In this document: positions 33,315 to 41,719 of the stretch, in pieces
Position numbering within the stretch: position 1 is the stretch's first letter
How the letters are laid out: each line of letters starts with the position of its first letter
Origin: G963662985 sp963662985
GTDB taxonomy: Bacteria > Chloroflexota > Anaerolineae > Anaerolineales > UBA11579
Assembly (NCBI GenBank): GCA_963662985.1
Contig: OY760067.1
Coordinates: 1,736,001 to 1,800,000 of the forward strand
Reading direction: 5' to 3'
DNA: 64,000 bases
Program-made: the position numbers and the translations under genes
Notes under the pieces: generated by a model
What the model saw: only the letters and a program-made list of their open reading frames with translations
The model's database searches: none
What the model was told of the DNA's origin: nothing

Positions 33315-34337
33315 ATGACAACAAAAATTGGTATCAATGGTTTTGGTCGCATTGGACGTCAAGTCTTCAAAGCTATCAAAGAATTCCATGCAGATGAACT
33401 CGAAGTAGTTGCAGTGAACGACCTTTTCCCTGCAGACGTAAACGCCCATCTACTCAAATACGACTCCAACTTTGGTAAATACGAAGGTACAGTCGTCGCC
33501 AAAGAAGGCGGCATTGAAGTTGATGGCAAATTCGTCAAAGTTTTCGCAGAACGCGACCCCAACAACATTCCTTGGTCAGATTATGATGTCGACATCGTCA
33601 TCGAATCCACTGGTGTGTTCCGTGATGGCGCCAAAGATCCAGGTCCTTGGTCTCACATCAAAAGCGGTGGCGCAAAGAAAGTCATCATTTCTGCTCCTGC
33701 AAAAAATGAAGATATCACCGTAGTGATTGGTGTCAATGACGACAAATTGGATCTTTCCAAACACAGCGTCATTTCCAACGCTTCTTGTACAACCAACTGT
33801 TTAGCCCCCGCCTCCAAAGTTATCCTTGATAACTTCGGCGTCGTCAAAGGCCTCATGGTCACCGTACACTCTTACACAGGCGACCAACGCGTGCTTGACT
33901 TGGCTCACTCAGATCCTCGCCGCGCTCGCGCAGCTGCCCTCAACATCATCCCCACCACCACCGGCGCAGCAAAAGCAGTCGGTTTGGTCCTTCCCGAATT
34001 GCAAGGCAAAGTGGATGGCTATTCCATGCGCGTCCCCACCCCCACAGTCTCTGTTGTTGACGTAACTTTCGAAACCGAAAAAGAAACAACTGCAGAAGAA
34101 GTCAATGCAGCACTCAAAGCCGCATCTGAAGGCGCCATGAAGGGCATCTTGGGCTACACAGAAGAACCCCTCGTCTCCATGGACTTCAAGGGTGATCCCC
34201 GCAGCTCCATCATTGACGCTCAAATGACCACCGTCATCGGCGGCAACATGGTCAAAGTCGTGTCTTGGTACGACAATGAATGGGGTTACTCAGTTCGCAC
34301 AACTGACTTAGCAGCCAAAATTGCAAAAGAACTCTAA
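33315..34337 (+). CDS. gap: Glyceraldehyde-3-phosphate dehydrogenase
   Basis: A 340-residue phosphorylating GAPDH. The Rossmann motif is INGFGRIGRQ (residues 7-16). The active site SNASCTTNCLAP places the nucleophile at Cys158, with the catalytic His in VTVHSYTGDQRVLD. DPRRARAAALNIIPTTTGAAK and the C-terminal SWYDNEWGYS are conserved. It catalyses the NAD-linked step of glycolysis and leads the gap-pgk-tpiA cluster. A terminator hairpin and a structured leader separate it from pgk, so gap may be made in excess. Confidence 0.98.
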   Translation: MTTKIGINGFGRIGRQVFKAIKEFHADELEVVAVNDLFPADVNAHLLKYDSNFGKYEGTVVAKEGGIEVDGKFVKVFAERDPNNIPWSDYDVDIVIESTGVFRDGAKDPGPWSHIKSGGAKKVIISAPAKNEDITVVIGVNDDKLDLSKHSVISNASCTTNCLAPASKVILDNFGVVKGLMVTVHSYTGDQRVLDLAHSDPRRARAAALNIIPTTTGAAKAVGLVLPELQGKVDGYSMRVPTPTVSVVDVTFETEKETTAEEVNAALKAASEGAMKGILGYTEEPLVSMDFKGDPRSSIIDAQMTTVIGGNMVKVVSWYDNEWGYSVRTTDLAAKIAKEL

Positions 34338-34359
34338 TTCAGAGTAAATTAACTAACTT

Positions 34360-34383
34360 GAGGAAGAGTGCAAACTCTTCCTC
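34360..34383 (+). terminator. Hairpin terminator after gap
   Basis: GAGGAAGAG pairs with CTCTTCCTC (9 bp, loop of 6), followed by ATTTA. The weak T-run suggests partial readthrough toward pgk. Confidence 0.6.
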
Positions 34384-34392
34384 ATTTACTAA

Positions 34393-34463
34393 GAGAATCG
34401 TTTTTCGTTAGTTGAGAACACCACCAATCGGTCGATTCTCATTCAACGCCAAACGATTTTTTT
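34393..34463 (+). promoter_or_regulatory. Structured pgk leader with competing stems
   Basis: AATCGTTT (34397-34404) pairs with AAACGATT (34451-34458), which runs into T7, forming a long-looped terminator. The overlapping GAGAATCG (34393-34400) can instead pair with CGATTCTC (34433-34440), which would break that terminator. The two 8-bp options share AATCG, so only one can form at a time. Confidence 0.45.
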
Positions 34464-34484
34464 ATACCTTTCTAAGAGGAACCT

Positions 34485-35660
34485 ATGTTTAACAAAAAAT
34501 CAATCAAAGATGTCAACGTCCAAGGCAAAAAAGTGCTCGTCCGAGTCGACTTCAATGTTCCACTCAAAGAGGGCCAAGTTTCAGACGACACCCGCATTCA
34601 AGCAGCCCTCCCCACCATCAACTACTTGTTGGAAAACGGCGCTGCCCTCATTCTTTGTTCACACCTCGGCCGCCCCAAAGGCGAAGCCAAGCCCGAATTC
34701 TCCCTCAAACCCGTCGCAACTTATCTTGATAACCTCATTGATGCTGACGTCCAGTTTGCAGATGATTGTCTCGGTGCTTCTGCCAAAGATGCCGCCGCCG
34801 CACTCAAACCTGGTCAAGTCCTCGTCCTCGAAAACACCCGCTACTATGCCGGTGAAAAGAAGAACGATCCAGAAATGGCCAAAACCTTAGCATCCTATGC
34901 CGATCTCTTCGTCAATGATGCCTTCGGAACTGCCCATCGTGCACACGCTTCCACAGTGGGTGTCGCCAGCTATCTCCCCGCAGTTGCCGGCTTTTTGCTC
35001 GAAAAAGAAATCGAATATCTCGGCAATGCAGTTGCCGAGCCCACTCGTCCTTTCGTCGCCATTCTTGGTGGTGCCAAGGTCAGTGACAAAATCGAAGTCA
35101 TCAAAAATCTCCTCACCAAAGCAGACAAAGTTCTCATTGGTGGTGGCATGGCAAACACTTTCTTCAAAGCCCAAGGATATGCCATGGGTAGCTCCCTCGT
35201 AGAAGAGGATGCCCTCGATACTGCCAAAGAATTGCTCGCCACAGGTGGCGACAAACTTTGCCTTCCTGTCGACATGGTCATCGCAGACAAATTCGCTGCC
35301 GATGCAAACACTAAAACATTACCAATTGGCGATGTAGAAGACGGTTGGTCCATCCTAGATGTTGGCCCCGAAACAGTCAAAGAATTTTCCGCCATGGTTG
35401 CCAGCGCTGGCACAGTTGTTTGGAACGGCCCTATGGGTGTTTTCGAAATGGCTCCCTTTGCCAAAGGCACCTTCGGTTTAGCCGAAGCCGTGGCCAATTC
35501 CGCTGCCACAACCATTGTTGGTGGTGGCGATTCCGTCGCAGCCGTCAAGCAATCTGGCCTCGCAGATAAGATCACCCACATCTCCACTGGCGGGGGCGCG
35601 TCCCTCGAAATGCTCGAAGGCAAAATCTTGCCCGGTTTGGCAGCCCTAAATGACAAATAA
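34485..35660 (+). CDS. pgk: Phosphoglycerate kinase
   Basis: A 391-residue two-domain kinase that makes ATP from 1,3-bisphosphoglycerate. Substrate-binding segments are RVDFNVPL near residue 22 and SHLGRPKG near 60. The nucleotide domain has the GGAKVSDKI segment, the GGGMANTF loop, WNGPMGVFE, and the closing GGGDSVAAV and STGGGASLE phosphate-binding loops. It is preceded by an AGAGGA site and lies between gap and tpiA; the spacing to tpiA is 30 bases. Confidence 0.98.
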   Translation: MFNKKSIKDVNVQGKKVLVRVDFNVPLKEGQVSDDTRIQAALPTINYLLENGAALILCSHLGRPKGEAKPEFSLKPVATYLDNLIDADVQFADDCLGASAKDAAAALKPGQVLVLENTRYYAGEKKNDPEMAKTLASYADLFVNDAFGTAHRAHASTVGVASYLPAVAGFLLEKEIEYLGNAVAEPTRPFVAILGGAKVSDKIEVIKNLLTKADKVLIGGGMANTFFKAQGYAMGSSLVEEDALDTAKELLATGGDKLCLPVDMVIADKFAADANTKTLPIGDVEDGWSILDVGPETVKEFSAMVASAGTVVWNGPMGVFEMAPFAKGTFGLAEAVANSAATTIVGGGDSVAAVKQSGLADKITHISTGGGASLEMLEGKILPGLAALNDK

Positions 35661-35690
35661 ACTCAACTAAACTATAAAAGGAAAATAATC

Positions 35691-36446
35691 ATGCGTAAAA
35701 TTATCGTAGCAGGCAACTGGAAATCACACAAAACCCAAGCTGAAGCCATTGAACTCATCAACGGTTTCCGCGCCACATTAGATGGCATCACTGAAGTGGA
35801 AAACATCATCTTCCCACCCTTCCTTTCCATTCCAAAAGCAGCCGAATTATTAGACGGTTCCAAAGTCAGCCTTGGTGCCCAAAACATGAACTGGGAAGTC
35901 CAAGGTGCCTTCACTGGTGAAGTCGGTCCCACCATGGTCAAAGAATTCTGTTCACACATTCTCATCGGCCATTCCGAACGCCGCCAATACTACGGCGAAA
36001 CTGACGAAACCGTCAACAAACGTACCAAAGCCGCTCTCGAACACGGTCTCATTCCCTGTGTCTGCGTTGGTGAAACTTTAGAAGAAAACAAAGCCGGCCA
36101 AACAGAATCCGTCATCACCCGCCAAGTAGAAGGTGCCTTCAAAGACATCTCCATCGCAAAAGGCACAGACATCATCGTCGCCTACGAACCCGTTTGGGCC
36201 ATCGGCACTGGCCTCGCCGCCACAGTCGAAGATGCCAATCGCGTCATCGGTGGCTACGTCCGTCCCGCATTAGCAAAACTCTTTGGTGAAACCCTTGCCC
36301 AAGAAATCCGCATCCTTTATGGTGGTTCAGTCAAACCAAACAATGCAGCTGAATACTTCGCAGATCCCGAAGTCGATGGTGCCCTCGTCGGTGGTGCCTG
36401 CCTCAAAGCTGACTCCTTCATCGAAATTACCGAAGCAGCAAAATAG
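35691..36446 (+). CDS. tpiA: Triosephosphate isomerase
   Basis: A 251-residue TIM barrel enzyme that interconverts dihydroxyacetone phosphate and glyceraldehyde 3-phosphate. Active-site features: AGNWKSHK (catalytic Lys near residue 12), GHSERRQYYGE with the electrophilic His near 94, AYEPVWAIGTG with the catalytic Glu near 165, and the phosphate-binding LYGGSVKPNN. The start has AAAGGAAAA upstream. It is the last gene of the glycolytic cluster, ended by a strong terminator. Confidence 0.98.
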   Translation: MRKIIVAGNWKSHKTQAEAIELINGFRATLDGITEVENIIFPPFLSIPKAAELLDGSKVSLGAQNMNWEVQGAFTGEVGPTMVKEFCSHILIGHSERRQYYGETDETVNKRTKAALEHGLIPCVCVGETLEENKAGQTESVITRQVEGAFKDISIAKGTDIIVAYEPVWAIGTGLAATVEDANRVIGGYVRPALAKLFGETLAQEIRILYGGSVKPNNAAEYFADPEVDGALVGGACLKADSFIEITEAAK

Positions 36447-36469
36447 CAAAAACAACCATTCTTTTTGCG

Positions 36470-36499
36470 AAGGCGTGTGTTCATCACACGCCTTTTTCC
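36470..36499 (+). terminator. Terminator of the glycolytic cluster
   Basis: AAGGCGTGTG at 36470-36479 pairs with CACACGCCTT at 36485-36494 (10 bp, loop TTCAT), with T5 after it. Confidence 0.9.
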
Positions 36500-36515
36500 C
36501 TTAATTTGAGTCCAT

Positions 36516-36544
36516 TTGACAATTTCAAAAATTCCATGTAAAAT
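36516..36544 (+). promoter_or_regulatory. Promoter of the small-gene pair
   Basis: A perfect TTGACA at 36516-36521, a 17-base spacer and TAAAAT at 36539-36544. It is one of the best sigma-70 promoters in the window and drives the 62-residue gene at 36587. Confidence 0.75.
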
Positions 36545-36586
36545 ACAGAACACTTGTTCTAATAATCCTATCAAAGGAGGGCACGC

Positions 36587-36775
36587 ATGGACTTAAACAA
36601 AGAATTACAAGGAATCTCAACTCAAAAACAAGAAGAGCTTGTTCGCTGGTGGAAAATGATTTGTCAAGAAGGGTATGGTGAATTAAGGATTGAGTTTAAA
36701 AACGGACGCGTGAGAGAACTTCATCCAAAATTTAGCATCAAAATTCGTGATGAAAATTCCACCTATGAAAAATAA
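36587..36775 (+). CDS. Small protein of unknown function (62 residues)
   Basis: A strong AAGGAGG site and a near-consensus promoter show this is a real gene. The protein has an N-terminal amphipathic helix (ELQGISTQKQEELVRWWKMI) followed by two beta strands around YGELRIEFKNGRVREL and a charged tail. The helix plus I-x-F-K-N-G-R-V pattern is reminiscent of the YezD/DUF2292 small proteins, but the match cannot be tested here. It is followed 9 bases later by another small ORF with its own ribosome binding site. Confidence 0.7.
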   Translation: MDLNKELQGISTQKQEELVRWWKMICQEGYGELRIEFKNGRVRELHPKFSIKIRDENSTYEK

Positions 36776-36784
36776 GGGGAATCA

Positions 36785-37071
36785 ATGACCAAAAAACAAG
36801 GATACCAACCAAGTCACAAATCAGATCTAGAAATTCAAGCTTGCCAAAAGCTTACCAAAAACTTAGCGGTAGAGAGCAAATCTTCTTCGAACATTCATTC
36901 AGAAGATTTTATCGCTTGCAAAATTTTGGAGAAACATCCTTGATCGAATTAGTTGGCAAACTTGGCATGCACCTTAGCGAGCATTTTCCCCAAAAATTAG
37001 ATTCTTATGCCAATCAACTTCAAATAGGAGATCATAAAAATAAAATAAAAAGGAACACAAAATATAAATAA
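36785..37071 (+). CDS. Small gene split by a frameshift at an A6 run
   Basis: An ATG at 36785 with AAGGGGA upstream opens a frame that stops after 52 codons. A -1 shift at the A6 run (36791-36796) leads instead into a frame open to the stop at 37071, giving a 95-residue product. The shifted frame looks more protein-like: SGREQIFFEHSFRRFYRLQ, then an amphipathic helix SLIELVGKLGMHLSEHF and a lysine-rich tail. The alternatives are a missing A in the sequence, a true mutation, or programmed slippage. The only internal start in the second frame is TTG at 36841, without a good ribosome binding site. Confidence 0.5.
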
Positions 37072-37110
37072 CACACTATAATTTATATAATATGGTAGAG
37101 GAGAACAACA

Positions 37111-38250
37111 ATGAACTATCAAGCCAGAATCGAAAAAACAAAACATAAAATGCAAGAATGGGGAGTTGACATCCTCGTGATTGATCCTTCTCCAGAATGG
37201 TTCTGGCTCACTGGTTCGCAAGTTTTTGACGACCATACAATCTATCGCGTTCCAGGGGATTGGGTCACATCCATCATCATTTCTTTAGAACATGATCCTT
37301 TTATTTTACTCTATGAAACAGATGCAGAACAAATTGAGCAAACTAGCGCCATCAAAGACATCCGTCAATGCCCCCTTTGGAAAGATGGCGTCGACTTTTT
37401 TGAAAAACAATTCTCATCCATTTCCCCCGACCACAAAACCATTGCCTGTTCTCGTGCAGCTTGGGCAGAAACCATCATTAATATTCAAAAAATAGCTCCC
37501 CATGCCAAATTAGTCACTGCTACCTGCGAAATGTTAGATCAATTGCATGTCATCAAAGAACCAGAAGAAATTCTAGCTATGCAAGCAGTAGGAGATCTTA
37601 CAGATAAAGCATTTGAAAAGATTGTCGCTCAACTAAAACCAGGTATCTCTCTCCGCGATGTCTATCTTGAATGTGAATATCAGCTCAAAAAAGCAGGTGC
37701 GCAAGCGCTCTCCTTCTCTCCTGCTGCTGTGGCCATCCCCAAAGGTGGCACCATCCAAGATTGGCGCAATCATCCTTTTGAAATCACCGTAGAGTTCGGC
37801 ATGGCGCTTGGGTTTGATCTTGGTGCGAGATTGAACGGTTATTGCTCAGACTTTGGCAGAACTGTTTTTATCGGCGAGCCCACTCCCAAAGCTTTGGCTG
37901 GTTATCAAGCGTTAGTCAATGCTGTCACATCCCTAGTTGAAAAACTGGGAGATCAAAACATGACTACCTTAGATTGTATTGCACATGTTCAGAACTCAAT
38001 AGCTGAAGAGGGATTTGCACAGTTTCACACTATGCCAGATTTAGGACATTCAATTGGAATTGTCACCCATGAGAATCCTTGGCTTTTTACTCATGTGGAT
38101 CAAATCATTCAAAAGAACATGTGTTTAGCACTTGAGCCAAAGATCCATATACCTGGACAAGTATATATGCGTTTAGAAGATAATATTCTTGTAGGAGAAG
38201 ATAAATCACAATTTCTCACTAACTTCAAACGTGAACCTGTGATTATATAA
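37111..38250 (+). CDS. M24-family metallopeptidase (Xaa-Pro type)
   Basis: A 379-residue pita-bread-fold enzyme with an N-terminal creatinase-like domain (about 1-150) and a C-terminal peptidase domain. Metal ligands are recognisable: the two Asp in FDLGARLNGYCSDFGRT, the His in LGHSIGIVTHE, the Glu in LALEPKI, and the last Glu in MRLEDNILV. It probably removes N-terminal residues before proline or cleaves Xaa-Pro dipeptides in the cytoplasm. The start has GAGGAGA; TATAAT lies at 37077-37082. Confidence 0.9.
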   Translation: MNYQARIEKTKHKMQEWGVDILVIDPSPEWFWLTGSQVFDDHTIYRVPGDWVTSIIISLEHDPFILLYETDAEQIEQTSAIKDIRQCPLWKDGVDFFEKQFSSISPDHKTIACSRAAWAETIINIQKIAPHAKLVTATCEMLDQLHVIKEPEEILAMQAVGDLTDKAFEKIVAQLKPGISLRDVYLECEYQLKKAGAQALSFSPAAVAIPKGGTIQDWRNHPFEITVEFGMALGFDLGARLNGYCSDFGRTVFIGEPTPKALAGYQALVNAVTSLVEKLGDQNMTTLDCIAHVQNSIAEEGFAQFHTMPDLGHSIGIVTHENPWLFTHVDQIIQKNMCLALEPKIHIPGQVYMRLEDNILVGEDKSQFLTNFKREPVII

Positions 38251-38326
38251 TATAAATTTCACAACTATTTATCAAAAAAAACGTTATATACTTTAACTGA
38301 AATATATCGTTAATCGAAGGAGAATA

Positions 38327-39181
38327 ATGATGGGAAAGATCGCAATAATTACAGATACAGATGCAAGCCTATCAAATGAAATTGCAAAACAAATGGGTGT
38401 TTATTTAGTACCTATTGTAATTAATTTTGGAAATGAATCATACAAAGTGGGCGGAGAAATTGATGATAAGAAACTATTCCAACTAATTGATAAACATGGT
38501 GACCTTCCCAGCACTGCAGCCCCCTCACCTGGTGATTTTACAAAAGCATTTCAGAAAGCGTTTGATGATGGTGCTGACGAGATTATCTGCATTTGTGTTG
38601 CATCAACAATTAGTGCAACATATAGCGCAGCATTATTAGCCAAAGATCATTTTGAAGGCAAACAGATTCACATCATAGATTCTCGTACGCTCACCATGGG
38701 CCAAGGGTTTATGGTAAAACAAGCTGTGGAGATGGTACGCTTAGGTGCATCGGCTCAAGAAATTATTACAGAATTAGAATCATATGTGGAGCGTTTACAT
38801 ATTTTCGCCTCTTTAGCCACGTTAAAGTATTTAGCTATGGGGGGAAGAGTTAGCTCTATTCAAGCGGGTATGGCAGATACACTCAACATCAAACCGATTC
38901 TAACCGTTAAAGATGGCAAACTTGAAATGTTAGAAAAAATTCGAACAACAAAAAAATCCTATGCGCGTATGATTGAAGTTCTTATAGAATCAATTGGCGA
39001 TAAAAAGATTCAAAAAATAGGAATAATGCATGTCGTAAATCCAGAAGGTGTTCAAAAAGTTCAGGAATTATTGTTTGAGAAAATGGAATTACCAGTTCAA
39101 ATAGAAGTGGTCGAATTCACACCTGGTCTTTCTGTTCATGGTGGGCTTGGCTTTGTAGGAGTCGTTGCACTAACAGAATAA
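38327..39181 (+). CDS. DegV family fatty-acid-binding protein
   Basis: A 284-residue DegV-fold protein. It opens IAIITDTDASLSNEIAKQMGV, has the conserved STAAPSPGDFTKAF segment near residue 65 and IHIIDSRTLTMGQGFMV near 125, and ends with GLGFVGVVAL. DegV/FakB proteins bind a fatty acid and present it to a FakA kinase for phosphorylation. No fakA-like gene lies in this window. The ribosome binding site is GAAGGAG; the start may be either of the two adjacent ATG codons (38327 or 38330). Confidence 0.93.
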   Translation: MMGKIAIITDTDASLSNEIAKQMGVYLVPIVINFGNESYKVGGEIDDKKLFQLIDKHGDLPSTAAPSPGDFTKAFQKAFDDGADEIICICVASTISATYSAALLAKDHFEGKQIHIIDSRTLTMGQGFMVKQAVEMVRLGASAQEIITELESYVERLHIFASLATLKYLAMGGRVSSIQAGMADTLNIKPILTVKDGKLEMLEKIRTTKKSYARMIEVLIESIGDKKIQKIGIMHVVNPEGVQKVQELLFEKMELPVQIEVVEFTPGLSVHGGLGFVGVVALTE

Positions 39182-39201
39182 TAAATTTAGTTTATTAAAA
39201 A

Positions 39202-39230
39202 CGAGTGCCTTATAAAATAAAAGGCACTCG
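39202..39230. terminator. Bidirectional terminator between degV-like gene and upp
   Basis: CGAGTGCCTT pairs with AAGGCACTCG (10 bp, loop of 9). On the minus strand TTTTTAAT follows, so it mainly serves upp and also lies after the convergent DegV gene. Confidence 0.8.
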
Positions 39231-39281
39231 AAAAATTGTTTTATAAATAAAATATAAATATATATTGTTTTAAAATTAAAA

Positions 39282-39908
39282 TCAAGCAGTACCAAATTGG
39301 CGATCGCCAGCATCTCCCAGACCAGGCAAAATATAACCATTTTCATTCAAACATTCATCAATAGTTGCCACATGAATCGGCACATCAGGATGATGTTTTT
39401 GCAAATTCTCGATACCTTCTGGTGCAGCAATCAAACCAACAAATTTAATCTTATTTGCTCCCCATTTTTTCAAGATATCAATAGTCGCCACCGCCGAACC
39501 ACCAGTAGCTAACATTGGATCGAGAACAAATACTGTATTCACAGTTGGGGCTACTGGCAATTTATTATAATATTGAACAGGTTGTAAAGTATTTTCATCT
39601 CGATAAAGACCAATATGCCAAACTTCAGCACTAGGTAATAAAGACCAAATACCTTCAACCATTCCTAAGCCAGCACGTAAAATCGGCACTAAGCCGATTT
39701 TATCTCGTATGATCTTACCATTCATTTCAACCAATGGTGTTTGTACTTTTTTCTCAGTCGTAAGAAGATCGGCAGTAGCTTCATACGCTAAAAGAGCACT
39801 GAGTTCTCGCACCAACTCACGAAATTTTCGTGGATCAGTATCAATGGATCGAAGATGAGATAATTTATGGGCAATAAGTGGGTGTGTGGAGGGAAAAACT
39901 GTAGACAT
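39282..39908 (-). CDS. upp: Uracil phosphoribosyltransferase
   Basis: A 208-residue type I PRTase that salvages uracil to UMP. The PRPP loop is VLDPMLATGGSAVATI (about 130-145), the N-terminal part has HPLIAHKLSHLR and VPILRAGLGMVEG, and the uracil-specific C-terminus is GYILPGLGDAGDRQFGTA. The start has AAGGAG upstream. It is monocistronic. Confidence 0.97.
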   Translation of the reverse strand: MSTVFPSTHPLIAHKLSHLRSIDTDPRKFRELVRELSALLAYEATADLLTTEKKVQTPLVEMNGKIIRDKIGLVPILRAGLGMVEGIWSLLPSAEVWHIGLYRDENTLQPVQYYNKLPVAPTVNTVFVLDPMLATGGSAVATIDILKKWGANKIKFVGLIAAPEGIENLQKHHPDVPIHVATIDECLNENGYILPGLGDAGDRQFGTA

Positions 39909-39975
39909 AAAAAAATAACTCCTTAATAATGGATTCTTTTTCTTCGCTATCGCCTCTCATTATACCCTAAAATGT

Positions 39976-40527
39976 CTAGTCAACTTGAACGGTTTCCTTA
40001 AAGAACAAAACAAATTTCTCTAATTTTTTTGGAGATGTAATTCTATAGATTTCTAAATGAGGATACACATCTCCTAAATTAGAAAATTGTTCTTTTCGTT
40101 TGGCATATGTATGGATTGTATATGAAAATAAGTTCTCTTTATCAAAGAATGTACCATAAATAGTTTCTCGATTTCCATTACAAATTTCTTCTTGTGTGGC
40201 AATTCTATGTAACGTTCGTTTTAACATTCGCCATAAAACAAGTCGTAGTCGAAAATCTAACCAAATCACACATGTTGCTTTTGGCATAGTGAAAGTATGA
40301 GTTCCTCGATAATTTCCACTAATGATCCACTTTTTTTCGCCCCAAATTTCATTTTCTAGCTTAGCAATCATCTCATCCGTAGGGCGAGATTTCCAACCGG
40401 GCAGCCAATTTAGATCATCTAAATCAATTGGTTTAGCATGATTGATTTTTGCTAACCGTTTTCCTAATGTGGTTTTCCCAGAACAACTACTACCGAGGAT
40501 AATGATTTTCTCAAAGTTTGGCTTCAT
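39976..40527 (-). CDS. P-loop nucleotide kinase-like protein
   Basis: A 183-residue protein with the Walker A loop IIILGSSCSGKTTLGKRLA (residues 8-26), then DLDDLNWLPGWKSRP and WIISGNYRGTH, as in the adenylate kinase-like 'topology modulation/FlaR' family. Substrate and function are not known; such proteins are probably small-molecule or nucleotide kinases. The hydrophobic WLDFRLRLVLWRMLKR helix is usual for them. It lies 25 bases upstream of nothing on the same strand except upp further on, and 26 bases after the esterase stop. Confidence 0.8.
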   Translation of the reverse strand: MKPNFEKIIILGSSCSGKTTLGKRLAKINHAKPIDLDDLNWLPGWKSRPTDEMIAKLENEIWGEKKWIISGNYRGTHTFTMPKATCVIWLDFRLRLVLWRMLKRTLHRIATQEEICNGNRETIYGTFFDKENLFSYTIHTYAKRKEQFSNLGDVYPHLEIYRITSPKKLEKFVLFFKETVQVD

Positions 40528-40552
40528 AATTTATCACTCTAGGTTAAATTAA

Positions 40553-41650
40553 TTATTTAAATCCCATCCATTTTTCCATATAATCAATTAGCATCAATTC
40601 AATATAATCAGGAGTAGGATTTTGACTTTCTCGATAAGAGTGTCCTGCACCTTGCATCATACCTAAAGAAGTTGGAATCCCAGCTGCCTTTAATGTTTCA
40701 TGTAAAAACACTGCTTGTTCGTAAGGTACAAGAGAATCAGAATTTCCATGTAAAATCATCGTAGGAGGATCTTCTGCATCTGCATAATATCCAGGATTTG
40801 CAAAGACTAGTGAATCACTATAACAAGAATTAACACCAAATGTTTGATACACTAATGAAACCCCTTCTTCATTCGATTGGCAAAATTCACTCATATCGCT
40901 TGGGCCATAAAAACTTACAACGACTTGCACTTCATCGCTTACATGAGCCCATTCTTTAGTTTCAAAAACATCATCATTTCCACTTGTTCCTAATAAAGCA
41001 GCAATATGTCCACCAGCACTTGTACCATATACACCGATTTTTGTTGGGTCAGCATAATAATTTGCTGCATTTGCACGCATATACCGAACTGCACATTTTG
41101 CATCTTCAATAAAGGCAGGAAATGTATAATCTGGTGCCAAGCGGTAATTTACCGTTGCTGTTAAAAATCCAGCATTTTGCATTACTTTTACTAAAGGATC
41201 TGGTCCATCTTTTGAACCAGCAATCCAACCGCCGCCATGAAAGAAAATTGCAATCGGCCATTTGCTTCCTTCACGGTAGTTTGGAGGATAGTAAATATCT
41301 AAGTACAGTTTTACTCCATCATTTGTACAATAATTTACATCAATTTCGGTATTACCTAATTTTTCTACTGGCACATTCGGAGTTGGTGTAAAGGTAGGAA
41401 GTATTTCCGTAGCTGTTGGAGTTATTGTAAAAGTAGGTGTACTAGTTGGAGTCATCGAAGGTGTTGAGGTCATAGTCGCTGTAAATGTAGGTGTGATGGT
41501 TGGAGTTGCTGTATAATTGGCGATTCTTTGGTTTTCTTGCCAAATCTTAATTGCTTTAGTGCCCAAGATCAAGCCTAATAGAATACTGAGGATTCCCACA
41601 ATAAATAATAAGAAATTTACTAGTTTTGATGATTTATCTGTTGAATTCAT
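40553..41650 (-). CDS. Membrane-anchored alpha/beta-hydrolase (esterase)
   Basis: A 365-residue protein with an N-terminal transmembrane anchor (about 11-33), a Thr/Pro-rich linker (about 48-95, the repeated TPT pattern), and an esterase domain. The oxyanion motif is HGGGW, the nucleophile is in YGTSAGGH, and the acid and base lie in LHGNSDSLVPYEQ and GAGHSYRE. The domain is of the BD-FAE/hormone-sensitive-lipase type, which includes acetyl- and feruloyl-esterases acting on plant polymers. It would act outside the cell, which fits the cellobiose-type genes nearby. Confidence 0.88.
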   Translation of the reverse strand: MNSTDKSSKLVNFLLFIVGILSILLGLILGTKAIKIWQENQRIANYTATPTITPTFTATMTSTPSMTPTSTPTFTITPTATEILPTFTPTPNVPVEKLGNTEIDVNYCTNDGVKLYLDIYYPPNYREGSKWPIAIFFHGGGWIAGSKDGPDPLVKVMQNAGFLTATVNYRLAPDYTFPAFIEDAKCAVRYMRANAANYYADPTKIGVYGTSAGGHIAALLGTSGNDDVFETKEWAHVSDEVQVVVSFYGPSDMSEFCQSNEEGVSLVYQTFGVNSCYSDSLVFANPGYYADAEDPPTMILHGNSDSLVPYEQAVFLHETLKAAGIPTSLGMMQGAGHSYRESQNPTPDYIELMLIDYMEKWMGFK

Positions 41651-41719
41651 AACTATTTTATTATATCAATTCCATATTTTTTTGTATCAAAAAAGAGTTA
41701 CTGACATAGCTCTTTTATA

